A stretch of DNA of 10,053 nt from CAG-533 sp963645165 (GCA_963645165.1 CAVIQT010000036.1:1-10053); one strand, 5' to 3'. Numbered from the stretch's first letter, positions 1 to 6,938 are shown. Translations and numbers: made by a program. Notes: generated by a model from the sequence alone, not told the origin.

Positions 1-9
1 ATTTATAAT

Positions 10-53
10 AAAATAAAGAGGTTTTATTCATTGTGGATAAACCTCTTTATTTT
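10..53. terminator. Bidirectional intrinsic terminator
   Basis: Bases 10-24 and 39-53 form a perfect 15-bp inverted repeat around a 14-base loop. The core is AAAGAGGTTT/AAACCTCTTT, with an A-rich outer side on the left and a T-rich outer side on the right. Either transcript would therefore make a hairpin ending in a U-rich run (TTTATTTT). It lies 94 bases beyond the stop codon of the leftmost minus-strand gene and probably ends the pilC-pilD unit, as well as any gene arriving from the left. The U-run is partly inside the stem, as is usual for two-way terminators. Confidence 0.75.
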
Positions 54-74
54 GTTGATAACTCATTAATTTTT

Positions 75-122
75 AATTGCAGAATTTTAAAAAGTCAGAT
101 TATTAAAGAAAATTTTGCAATT
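75..122. repeat. Imperfect inverted repeat in the 3' untranslated region
   Basis: Arms at 75-88 (AATTGCAGAATTTT) and 109-122 (AAAATTTTGCAATT) pair over 14 positions with one non-Watson-Crick position: G-U in plus-strand RNA, A-C in minus-strand RNA. The loop is 20 bases. It sits between the stop of the 181-residue gene and the terminator at 10-53. It could be an RNA-stabilising structure or a protein site. At this AT content a chance origin is possible. Confidence 0.35.
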
Positions 123-146
123 TTAGAAATTATAAAATTTATAGAT

Positions 147-692
147 TTACGATTTAATTTCATTTAATTTATCATCTATTTCTTTGACTAAGGAGTTCAT
201 TCTATCCTTCTTACCACCATGATTTATAAAATTATTCCATTCATCTAAAACTTCATAAATATTATTCTTATTTACCTTATCATTTAAAATTGCATAAGCA
301 GTCTTCTTATAATTCATTATGCTTACAACACCTAATGCTTTATAATATGCTTCATCAGGTATATCCGATATTTCGTAAAAATGAAGTGCTAAATCATCAT
401 CTACTTTCCTAGGATTACTTATAATAATTTTATTAGTTCTATAAATAGTAGTCGCACCCTCTATTTTTATATTTTCTGCATCATCTGGAATTTCTATATC
501 ATATATAATATCCCCTCTATGAAGCCATCTTATGATACATTTTTCATCACAATAATTAAAGCCTCCAAAATCTTTACCACTTGTTGCATTCGGATTCCAA
601 TGCTCACTAACATTAACCTCTCCTATTTTATATTTAAAATCTTTTTTCGCACCACTCATTGTGCCATACATTACTTTTACAAACTTACTCAT
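147..692 (-). CDS. Conserved protein of unknown function, 181 aa
   Basis: A soluble protein with no signal peptide or membrane segment. I recognise no enzyme motif. From memory it resembles an uncharacterised Bacillota family with a Gly-Gly-Phe-Asn/Ser segment (here residues 43-46), a Trp-Leu-x-Arg-Gly-Asp segment (56-61), an Arg-Thr-Asn-Lys-Ile-Ile core followed by Asn-Pro-Arg (85-95), and a helical C-terminal half (98-181). Cys48 and Cys52 form a CxxxC pair. The start at 692 has only a weak, A-rich upstream sequence and no clear Shine-Dalgarno. The gap to pilD is 13 bases, so it is probably read from the pilC-pilD transcript. One alanine codon context (TAT GCA ATT) differs from the habit in the neighbouring genes. 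It looks like a passenger gene rather than a pilus part; that is inference. Confidence 0.8.
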   Translation of the reverse strand: MSKFVKVMYGTMSGAKKDFKYKIGEVNVSEHWNPNATSGKDFGGFNYCDEKCIIRWLHRGDIIYDIEIPDDAENIKIEGATTIYRTNKIIISNPRKVDDDLALHFYEISDIPDEAYYKALGVVSIMNYKKTAYAILNDKVNKNNIYEVLDEWNNFINHGGKKDRMNSLVKEIDDKLNEIKS

Positions 693-705
693 TTCTTATT
701 TCTTT

Positions 706-1467
706 CTAAAACTTAATACTAAATAATGTCTTTAAAAACTTATCAAATACATCTATATTATAAAATAATATTAACATCGCACTTGCTAAAAATGGGCCAA
801 AAGGAAGCACTCCATTCTTATTTTTAATTACTGTATATATCGCGTATGGAAATGCTAAAAAAGAACCAAGTACTATATAAAATAATCCAAGATATGGACC
901 TAAAACCATTCCTGCCACAAAAGATAATTTAATATCTCCTCCCCCTAAAGACTCTTTTTTAAATAGAAAATTACCTATTATAAGAAGTAAATACATAATA
1001 CCAAAAACAAATAATCCATAACCTAAACTTATTAAAGAAACACTTATCCCCTCATAAATCCATTTAATTATAAATATTAATACAATACCTATTATAGTTG
1101 GACTATCTAATATAATCATATATTTAGTATCACTTACAAAAATAATAACAACTAAACTAACTAAAATAATTCCGATAAAAAATTCTTCACTAAAACCATA
1201 TAAATAATAAGTAATCGCAAATAATATACCTGTTAAAAGTTCTATTAAAGGATAAATTATATCTATTTTTTGTTTACAATTCTTACACTTTCCTCTTAAA
1301 AATATAAAAGATAAAACTGGTATATTTTCATACCAAGCAAGTTTATGATTACACTTTGGGCAGTGACTTCCAGGAAAAACAATTGATTCATTATTAGGTA
1401 GTCTTAGTCCCACTACATTATAAAATGATCCAAATATAAGCCCAAATACAAATATAAAATAAATCAT
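706..1467 (-). CDS. pilD: Type IV prepilin peptidase (PilD/ComC family)
   Basis: An integral membrane aspartic protease that removes the short leader of type IV prepilins on the cytoplasmic side. Many family members also N-methylate the new N-terminus. At 253 residues it has normal length. The N-terminal domain carries two CxxC pairs (Cys36/Cys39 and Cys61/Cys64), the zinc-binding cytoplasmic loop of full-length prepilin peptidases. The catalytic aspartates should be Asp113 (followed by Asp121) and Asp178 in the Gly-Gly-Gly-Asp-Ile-Lys signature; a Pro-Phe-Gly-Pro-Phe motif is at 222-226. About seven hydrophobic segments fill the rest. The start ATG at 1467 has an AAGGGGG ribosome site that overlaps the pilC stop codon, so the two are translationally coupled. 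Its likely substrate is the prepilin at 6430-6912. Confidence 0.95.
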   Translation of the reverse strand: MIYFIFVFGLIFGSFYNVVGLRLPNNESIVFPGSHCPKCNHKLAWYENIPVLSFIFLRGKCKNCKQKIDIIYPLIELLTGILFAITYYLYGFSEEFFIGIILVSLVVIIFVSDTKYMIILDSPTIIGIVLIFIIKWIYEGISVSLISLGYGLFVFGIMYLLLIIGNFLFKKESLGGGDIKLSFVAGMVLGPYLGLFYIVLGSFLAFPYAIYTVIKNKNGVLPFGPFLASAMLILFYNIDVFDKFLKTLFSIKF

Positions 1468-1476
1468 AAAACCCCC

Positions 1477-3219
1477 TTATTGTAACTGAGTATATAATCC
1501 AAACATTGGTAATACTATTGAAATTACAATTACACCTACTATTGCTGCTAAGAAAATAATCATCGCTGGCTCTATAAATGCTTTTAAACTATTAATTATT
1601 GTTTGATGCTCTGTTTGATAATATTCTGCAACCTTATCCATCATAGGCCCTAATGCCCCTGTAGATTCACCAGTAACAATCATATAATATGCTACATCAG
1701 GCACTGCCCAATGCTTATGAAACGCTGTAGATATTTTATCTCCTCTTGCTACATAATCTATTGTCTCAAACATTATTTCCTTATAAATTTCATTATTAGT
1801 TACTTCTGATAATAAACTCATACTATCTGTAATAAATACATTATTATTAAGTAATGATGCAAAAGTTTTTGCAAATACATTCATCTCTTTATATATAATA
1901 ATCTTACCAAATAAAGGTAACTTCATCGCAAACTCCTGCATATTCTTTCTTACTACCTTAACATTTTTATATAACAATACTAAAACTATAATTATTAATA
2001 TTACTCCTAAAATAAGATTCATTATATTAGTTTTTAAATATGTACTTAAATTGATTATAAACAAAGTAAAACCATTTAACTGAGCATTAGTAGAAGCATA
2101 TATCTGCTGAAACTGTGGTATTACATAAAGCATAATAAATACAACAACCGCAATAGAAAATAACATAACTATTGTTGGATAACTCATCGCACTAATCATT
2201 GCTTTTCTAGTATTTTCAATCTCAGTATAATAATTTGCCATATCATCTAAAGTAGATTCTAACTCACCTGTTGCTTCTGCTGTTTTTACCATACTAATTA
2301 AAAGTGCTGGAAAAGACTTTCCTTGCTTAGTAAGTGCCGATGAAAAAGATTCACCTAATGTAAGATTATATATAATAGAGTCAAATAATCTTTTCTTACC
2401 AGAAGTATCCCCCATTTGTTTACCTAAAATACGCATCGCATCTGTTAAAGGAATACCAGCCTTTAAATAAGTAGATAACTGAGTAAGCCAAAATATTAAA
2501 TCTTTAGTTTTAAGTTTATAAACATATGATGAACTTGGTCCATAAAGCATATTAATCCATTTAGAAGTTTCTATCTTTATAACTTTATAATTTTCATTAT
2601 GTAAAAAACTATAAACTTCCATTTTACTCATCGCAATAAATATATTGCTAACCTTTTTACCCGTATCATCTCTTGCTACATATCTAAAGGCAACTGGTTT
2701 CTCACTACGATTATTATTTTTTTGAATGCTTAAGATTAAAGCCTCCATCTCAGCTTTTTCTTTTTCTCTAGCTTTCTTAACAAAATAAAATTCTTCATAC
2801 TTTTTCTTTATATATTCTTCAAAAGTTAATTTCTTAGGTTTTTCCTCTTGTACTTCTTCTTCTAGATTTTCTTCTTCCACACTCATATTAACTTCTTCAC
2901 CAGGAGCTATTTCTTCTAAATTTATATTTTTAGTATTATTTTTTTGATAAATCTTAAAAACTGCATCTCCTATTTTCTTAAAAACATAAATAAAAGGATA
3001 AAGTAAAAAACTAAGTGTATAATAACACCCTAAACATTCATATTTAAGTAATATAAATACTGGATAAAATACATAATAAATACCAATAACCGCCCAATTT
3101 ATCATTTTAAAACAAAAATCAACTACATAAAAGATTCCAAGAAATGGTAATTCAAGTATACGTTTTAATAAAGAAAGCGTTTTATTTTGCTTTTTATTTT
3201 TATTACTCTTCTTTCCCAT
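1477..3219 (-). CDS. pilC: Type IV pilus inner-membrane platform protein PilC with a long N-terminal extension
   Basis: The platform protein of type IV pili, type II secretion and competence pseudopili (GspF/PilC/ComGB), which couples the assembly ATPase to pilin extraction. The family core starts near residue 178 (Phe-Arg-Tyr-Val-Ala, then Asp-Asp-Thr-Gly) and runs about 400 residues, the usual full length. It has two GspF domains (roughly 238-365 and 440-565), the Gly-Glu-Ser pair of motifs near 289 and 517, and hydrophobic segments near 346-368, 398-418 and 548-575. The first about 176 residues are extra: a lysine-rich start, hydrophobic or amphipathic stretches at about 20-90, a glutamate-rich linker (about 102-127) and a charged helix (about 130-165). 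I chose ATG at 3219 because GAGGAG lies five bases upstream; the GTG six bases earlier is too close to that site. No ATPase gene is in the window. Confidence 0.92.
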   Translation of the reverse strand: MGKKSNKNKKQNKTLSLLKRILELPFLGIFYVVDFCFKMINWAVIGIYYVFYPVFILLKYECLGCYYTLSFLLYPFIYVFKKIGDAVFKIYQKNNTKNINLEEIAPGEEVNMSVEEENLEEEVQEEKPKKLTFEEYIKKKYEEFYFVKKAREKEKAEMEALILSIQKNNNRSEKPVAFRYVARDDTGKKVSNIFIAMSKMEVYSFLHNENYKVIKIETSKWINMLYGPSSSYVYKLKTKDLIFWLTQLSTYLKAGIPLTDAMRILGKQMGDTSGKKRLFDSIIYNLTLGESFSSALTKQGKSFPALLISMVKTAEATGELESTLDDMANYYTEIENTRKAMISAMSYPTIVMLFSIAVVVFIMLYVIPQFQQIYASTNAQLNGFTLFIINLSTYLKTNIMNLILGVILIIIVLVLLYKNVKVVRKNMQEFAMKLPLFGKIIIYKEMNVFAKTFASLLNNNVFITDSMSLLSEVTNNEIYKEIMFETIDYVARGDKISTAFHKHWAVPDVAYYMIVTGESTGALGPMMDKVAEYYQTEHQTIINSLKAFIEPAMIIFLAAIVGVIVISIVLPMFGLYTQLQ

Positions 3220-3243
3220 TGCCACTCCTCTATTCTAAAAATA

Positions 3244-3271
3244 ATTATATCATAATTATTTAAGATGTTAA
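3244..3271 (-). promoter_or_regulatory. Promoter for pilC-pilD, extended -10 type
   Basis: On the minus strand a -35 box TTAACA (3271-3266) is followed after 16 bases by TATAAT (3249-3244), preceded by TG one base away, giving an extended -10 (TGATATAAT). Both boxes are near consensus. The predicted start is near 3237, leaving a leader of about 18 bases that contains the GAGGAG site of pilC. The -35 box overlaps that of the opposing promoter at 3269-3296. Confidence 0.6.
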
Positions 3272-3296
3272 ACATTTTTACTTGCAATCATATAAT
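3269..3296 (+). promoter_or_regulatory. Candidate promoter for the plus-strand small gene
   Basis: A perfect TATAAT (3291-3296) stands 26 bases before the ATG at 3323. A weak -35 candidate TAAACA (3269-3274, four of six matches) lies 16 bases upstream. There is no TG extension. TATAAT arises often by chance in such AT-rich DNA, so support is modest. It is helped by its position directly ahead of a gene with its own ribosome site. Confidence 0.35.
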
Positions 3297-3322
3297 TAAC
3301 TAGATAAAAAGGTTGTGATTTA

Positions 3323-3553
3323 ATGAATAATACTTTTAAACTTTTAAATCTTCTAAGTGGTTTATCTAAAACTTTAAATATAGCTAAAAACATAATTCCC
3401 ATATATAAAGATACAAAGCCAGTAATAAATAACTTAAGAAACCTATATAAAAATATAAAACCTATAAATAAAATAAATACTAATATAGATAATAAAACCA
3501 CCACCAAAAGTGATAGTTCTAAAAATAATATAAACCCTAATTTTTTTCTTTAA
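3323..3553 (+). CDS. Small basic YqfQ-like protein, 76 aa
   Basis: The only plus-strand gene I accept. The product is a basic, amphipathic protein. Residues 10-48 hold a helical stretch (Leu-Ser-Gly-Leu-Ser-Lys, then Ile-Ala-Lys-Asn-Ile-Ile-Pro-Ile-Tyr, Lys-Pro-Val-Ile-Asn-Asn, Leu-Tyr-Lys-Asn). From memory this follows the layout of the YqfQ/VrrA family of Bacilli, whose function is not known to me; the assignment is tentative. The tail (50-76) is Asn/Lys/Thr/Ser-rich. AAAAAGG lies 10 bases before the ATG, and TATAAT is further upstream. Codon choice matches the neighbours. The last 17 bases overlap tail-to-tail with the phosphohexomutase gene. The opposite strand has a 79-residue frame (3268-3507) with a TTG start and no ribosome site, which I treat as its shadow. 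Confidence 0.55.
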   Translation: MNNTFKLLNLLSGLSKTLNIAKNIIPIYKDTKPVINNLRNLYKNIKPINKINTNIDNKTTTKSDSSKNNINPNFFL

Positions 3554-4895
3554 GATATTTATCTATTAAAGACATAAATTCTTCTTTTCTTTCCTCTAAC
3601 TTTTCTTTATTACTTGCTTCAAATCTAAGAGTAATAAATGGCCCCGTATTAGAGCATCTAACCAATGAAAAACCATCTTCATAATCTACTCTAACTCCAT
3701 CACAAGTATTTATTTTATAGTTCTTATTTTGAGCATATTCTCTTATATAATTAACTAAATTAAACTTAATATTATCATCTACCTCTAATCTAATCTCTGG
3801 CGTATTTTTATAAACTTCCATTCCTAAAGTTAAATCAGAAGAAGGTATTTTCTTTTCATCAATTAATCTAGCCACTCTAAGCCCTGCATATATACCATCA
3901 TCAAACCCATAATAATCATCTCTAAAGAAAATATGACCAGAAAACTCTCCTCCTAATAAAGCCGGATAATCTCTAACAATTCTCTCAATATATGCTGAGC
4001 CATTCTTAACCATTACCGCATTTCCCCCTATTTTTTTAATTTCATGTGCTAAACTTACTGAACACTTCACATCTATAATGACATTTTTATTCTTACTTTT
4101 AGGTACTATTTCTCTGGCAAATATACCAATTAAATAATCAGTCGCAATCATATTACCCTTATTATCAATAATACCTACTCTATCTGCATCTCCATCAATC
4201 GCAATACCTAAATCAGCTCCCTTTAATAGAACCATCTTCTTAAGTAAATTTAAATTTTCTTCCACATTAGGATCAGGATTATGTATAGGAAAAGTACCAT
4301 CACTTTCTGAGTTTAAATAACTAACATCAATAAAAACTTTAGAAAAAATCTTCCTTATTATAGTGCTCGCTGTCCCATTACCACAATCAACTACTACTCT
4401 TTTATTTATAGTTTTAAACTTATCTATAAGCATATTAACGTAACTATCATTTACACTTTGTTCTTCTAAATTACCAGTCCCAGATATATGTGCACCATCC
4501 CTAATTAACTTATATAATTTCTTTAATTCATCTTGTTTTAAATGCAAATAATTTTCTCCAAATATTTTTAATCCATTATCTGATGCTTTATTATGTGATG
4601 CCGTTACCATAATACCAAAAGGCACTTCATTAATAATTGACGCATAATTAAAAATTGGTGTCGTAACAAGCCCAATAGAAATAACATCTATTCCACTACT
4701 AAGTAATGCTTTTAAAATAGACTTATATATCTCTTCACTACTAACTCTATTATCATGACCTAATATACATTTTTTTACCCCTAAATTAGTTAAATAAACA
4801 GCAAAAGCATCTGCAACTCTTTTACCAACATCACCATTTATCTGAGATGGATACTCTCCCCTAATATCATTTTCTCTTAATATATTATAATCCAC
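3537..4895 (-). CDS. Phosphomannomutase/phosphoglucomutase (PMM/PGM type)
   Basis: A phosphohexomutase of the alpha-D-phosphohexomutase superfamily, interconverting mannose or glucose 6- and 1-phosphates to supply GDP-mannose or UDP-glucose for surface glycans. At 452 residues it has normal length. Motifs in order: Asn-Asp-Ile-Arg-Gly (9-13), active-site phosphoserine loop Thr-Ala-Ser100-His-Asn, magnesium site Asp-Gly-Asp-Ala-Asp-Arg (234-239), sugar-binding Gly-Glu-Phe-Ser-Gly-His (316-321), and phosphate-binding Arg-x-Ser-Asn-Thr-Gly-Pro (413-419). The Glu-x-Ser sugar loop and the Ser-Asn-Thr phosphate loop match PMM/PGM, not GlmM (usually Arg-Pro-Ser-Gly-Thr). The start is GTG at 4895, with AGAGGG that overlaps the gpmI stop codon, so it is coupled to gpmI. 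No clear terminator follows; the next gene is convergent. Confidence 0.9.
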   Translation of the reverse strand: MDYNILRENDIRGEYPSQINGDVGKRVADAFAVYLTNLGVKKCILGHDNRVSSEEIYKSILKALLSSGIDVISIGLVTTPIFNYASIINEVPFGIMVTASHNKASDNGLKIFGENYLHLKQDELKKLYKLIRDGAHISGTGNLEEQSVNDSYVNMLIDKFKTINKRVVVDCGNGTASTIIRKIFSKVFIDVSYLNSESDGTFPIHNPDPNVEENLNLLKKMVLLKGADLGIAIDGDADRVGIIDNKGNMIATDYLIGIFAREIVPKSKNKNVIIDVKCSVSLAHEIKKIGGNAVMVKNGSAYIERIVRDYPALLGGEFSGHIFFRDDYYGFDDGIYAGLRVARLIDEKKIPSSDLTLGMEVYKNTPEIRLEVDDNIKFNLVNYIREYAQNKNYKINTCDGVRVDYEDGFSLVRCSNTGPFITLRFEASNKEKLEERKEEFMSLIDKYLKEKN

Positions 4896-4906
4896 TTTTT
4901 ATCCCT

Positions 4907-6421
4907 CTATTCTTCTTTAAATAATATTTTAGACTCATCCATTCTTGGTGTAAGTGCAATATCCATATATCTTAATAAAGTAGGTGCTACCCCTGTTAAA
5001 TCACCATCTTCTTTTAACTTAACACTCTTATCTGTAATAATAAAAGGTACTTTACTTAAAGTATGAGTCGTAACTATATTATCATTATCATCTATCATAA
5101 TATCACAGTTTCCATGATCTGCTAAAATAAATACCTGATACAAATTATCAAAAGCACTATTAACAACCTCACTTAAAAGTTTATCAAGCATAGTTAAAGA
5201 CTTAGTTGTTGCATCTAAATTACCCGTATGACCAAGCATATCTGGATTAGCATAATTAACTAAAATAAAATCATAATCTTTCTCTAAAGCATTTATTACC
5301 TTTTTACTAACTTCTGCTGCACTCATAAGTGGTACCATATCATATGTTGCCACCTTAGGACTAGGTACTAAATAATTATCTTGCCCCTCAAATTTTTTAG
5401 CAAGCTCAGAGTTAAAGAAATAAGTTACATGTGAATACTTCTCTGTTTCAGCAATTCTTGCTTGTGTAAGCTTTAAATCAGAAAAATATTTACCAATCGG
5501 ATACATTTCCTCTTTAGGTAGTTCAAATATAGGAAGTACTCCACTAACATCTAATTGTTTAAACATATTATAAACTTTAAAATCTTTTCTCTTATTAACA
5601 AGAAAATCATTAAAATCATCCTTACCAAAAGCATTTAAAATTTGTCTAGCCCTATCAAAACGATAATTAAGCCAAAGTAATGCATCCCCATCTTTAATAT
5701 AAGCATCCTTAGCAATTATCATAGGAGGTAAAAACTCATCAGTTAATCCCTTCTTATAACAATTCATAATCGCATTTTCATAATCATTTATTTTAAATCC
5801 CTGATAATTGTTTACCATGTTATAGTACTTTTCCGTTCTATCCCACTTATTATCTCTATCCATCGCATAATATCTACCACATATAGTGCCTACATAACCT
5901 ATTTTATTTTCAATTAAAACATTATCCATTTCTTTAATAAACTTAATAGAAGACTCTCTAAAAGTATCCCTACCATCAGTTATAGCATGAAAAATAATCC
6001 TCTTAACTCCCTTTTCCTTTAAAAGAGGAATTAAACTTTTCATATAACTTATATGACTATGTACTCCTCCATCAGATAATAATCCCATTAAATGAAGAGT
6101 ACTATCATTATTAATAACATGATTTACCATATCATTAAAATTATCATAATCCATTACATTTCTATTATTAATATTTTCAGTTATAACACTTATCTTTTGT
6201 TTTACTATATGACCAAGTCCAATAACTTGATGACATACTTCACTATTACCAAATTGTCCATCAGGTAGTCCCACAAATGAACCAGATGCCTCTAACTTAC
6301 TATGAGGATACTCTTCCCATAAACTTCTAAAAAAAGGCATATCCGCCATTTTAACCGCATTTCCCTTTTCTTCATCTCTAAGCCCAAAACCATCTAAAAT
6401 TATCATTAATATCTTTTTCAT
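4907..6421 (-). CDS. gpmI: 2,3-bisphosphoglycerate-independent phosphoglycerate mutase
   Basis: A glycolytic enzyme converting 3-phosphoglycerate to 2-phosphoglycerate through a phosphoserine intermediate, with two metal ions, in the cytoplasm. At 504 residues it has normal length. By comparison with the Bacillus enzyme, all expected ligands are present: Asp10, nucleophile Ser60, Asp435 and His436 for one metal; Asp394, His398 and His453 for the other; substrate residues His121, Arg151/Asp152, Arg183, Arg189, Arg254, Arg257 and Lys328. The loop around Ser60 is altered: the usual Gly after Glu-Val is Cys63, and the usual Gly-Ala-Gly-Arg reads Gly-Leu-Gly-His (68-71). The Asn-Gly-Gly near 337 reads Asn-Ser-Glu. 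AGAGGA lies about six bases before the ATG and overlaps the prepilin stop codon, so expression should be coupled to the prepilin. Confidence 0.95.
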   Translation of the reverse strand: MKKILMIILDGFGLRDEEKGNAVKMADMPFFRSLWEEYPHSKLEASGSFVGLPDGQFGNSEVCHQVIGLGHIVKQKISVITENINNRNVMDYDNFNDMVNHVINNDSTLHLMGLLSDGGVHSHISYMKSLIPLLKEKGVKRIIFHAITDGRDTFRESSIKFIKEMDNVLIENKIGYVGTICGRYYAMDRDNKWDRTEKYYNMVNNYQGFKINDYENAIMNCYKKGLTDEFLPPMIIAKDAYIKDGDALLWLNYRFDRARQILNAFGKDDFNDFLVNKRKDFKVYNMFKQLDVSGVLPIFELPKEEMYPIGKYFSDLKLTQARIAETEKYSHVTYFFNSELAKKFEGQDNYLVPSPKVATYDMVPLMSAAEVSKKVINALEKDYDFILVNYANPDMLGHTGNLDATTKSLTMLDKLLSEVVNSAFDNLYQVFILADHGNCDIMIDDNDNIVTTHTLSKVPFIITDKSVKLKEDGDLTGVAPTLLRYMDIALTPRMDESKILFKEE

Positions 6422-6429
6422 ATAATCCT

Positions 6430-6912
6430 CTACATTTCATATATATTTGTTTTACAAGCAAGATTAATTGCTTCTAAATTTTCTTCATAATTTTCATCTT
6501 TAATAACAAACTTAGCATTTAAAGCAAACTTATTAGTATCATAATATACAGCAACATAACCATCTAATGGTTCATTAGTAACGGGATTTATTTCTATTTT
6601 ATTATTATTATCATTTTTTTCACTAGTATAATATATACCTGTCGCGATCATATAATTAACAGAATAACTTATACAGCACCCATCATCACTACTATTTGTA
6701 CATTTTTTATCTTCCGATTTTATTTCGTCAATTAAATATTTATTAGCATAATTAAGCATAGAAGAAGTAATTGCTTTTTCTCTATTTTCTAAACTAGCAC
6801 TTCTTGTTTGATTATTCACTGTATTAAATGCTGGCACCGCAATAATAACTAAAATAGCTAAAATAGAAAGCGCCGCTAAAAGTTCCACTAAAGTAAATCC
6901 CTTTTCGTTCAT
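6430..6912 (-). CDS. Type IV prepilin-like protein (minor pilin or pseudopilin), 160 aa
   Basis: A secreted pilin subunit. The leader is Met-Asn-Glu-Lys-Gly; cleavage after Gly5 would leave Phe-Thr-Leu-Val-Glu, with the conserved Glu at mature position 5 and a hydrophobic helix over residues 6-28 ending in Ala-Val-Pro-Ala-Phe. The exposed domain holds Cys71, Cys79, Cys80 and Cys153, and an Asn-Pro-Val-Thr-Asn-Glu-Pro-Leu-Asp-Gly-Tyr-Val segment (109-120). A longer frame reaches 6939, but AGGAGG lies five bases before the ATG at 6912, and an upstream promoter-like box falls inside the longer version, so I use 6912. It should be processed by the prepilin peptidase at 706-1467. Whether it is a major or minor subunit cannot be told. 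It is first in a unit with gpmI, eight bases apart. Confidence 0.9.
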   Translation of the reverse strand: MNEKGFTLVELLAALSILAILVIIAVPAFNTVNNQTRSASLENREKAITSSMLNYANKYLIDEIKSEDKKCTNSSDDGCCISYSVNYMIATGIYYTSEKNDNNNKIEINPVTNEPLDGYVAVYYDTNKFALNAKFVIKDENYEENLEAINLACKTNIYEM

Positions 6913-6929
6913 GTTTCCTCCTATCATAA

Positions 6930-6938
6930 ATAATAGCA
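6930..6938 (-). promoter_or_regulatory. Candidate extended -10 promoter for prepilin-gpmI-mutase
   Basis: Minus-strand TGCTATTAT (6938-6930) fits the TGnTAnnAT extended -10 form, lies just after a terminator, and ends 17 bases before the prepilin ATG. No recognisable -35 box exists because the upstream bases are the terminator's T-run. The leader would be only about 11 bases and would consist mostly of the AGGAGG site. Confidence 0.4.

Noticed and set aside
519..716. Plus-strand 65-residue frame
   Set aside because: It is antisense to the well-supported 181-residue gene and to the end of pilD, and its composition is that of a shadow frame.
741..763. Possible promoter for the 181-residue gene inside pilD (TTGATA, 741-746 on the minus strand)
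   Set aside because: The only -10-like hexamer (TAGTAT) is 19 bases away and matches four of six positions; chance is likely in this composition.
3284..3300. Shared 14-base word ATCATATAATTAAC, also present near 6647
   Set aside because: Inside the prepilin gene it is simply the Val-Asn-Tyr-Met-Ile codons; at 3287-3300 it spans the TATAAT region. No longer similarity surrounds it, so I regard it as coincidence.
3268..3507. Minus-strand 79-residue hydrophobic frame
   Set aside because: It starts at TTG with no ribosome site, ends inside the divergent promoter region, and its Phe/Leu/Ile-rich product is what the antisense of the Lys/Asn/Ile-rich plus-strand gene would give.
3494..3514. Weak hairpin on the minus strand after the mutase gene (ATCAC-TTTTG-GTGGT, then GGTTTTATT)
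   Set aside because: The stem is five pairs including a G-U pair, the T-run is poor and it lies in the coding part of the plus-strand gene; I do not call it a terminator.
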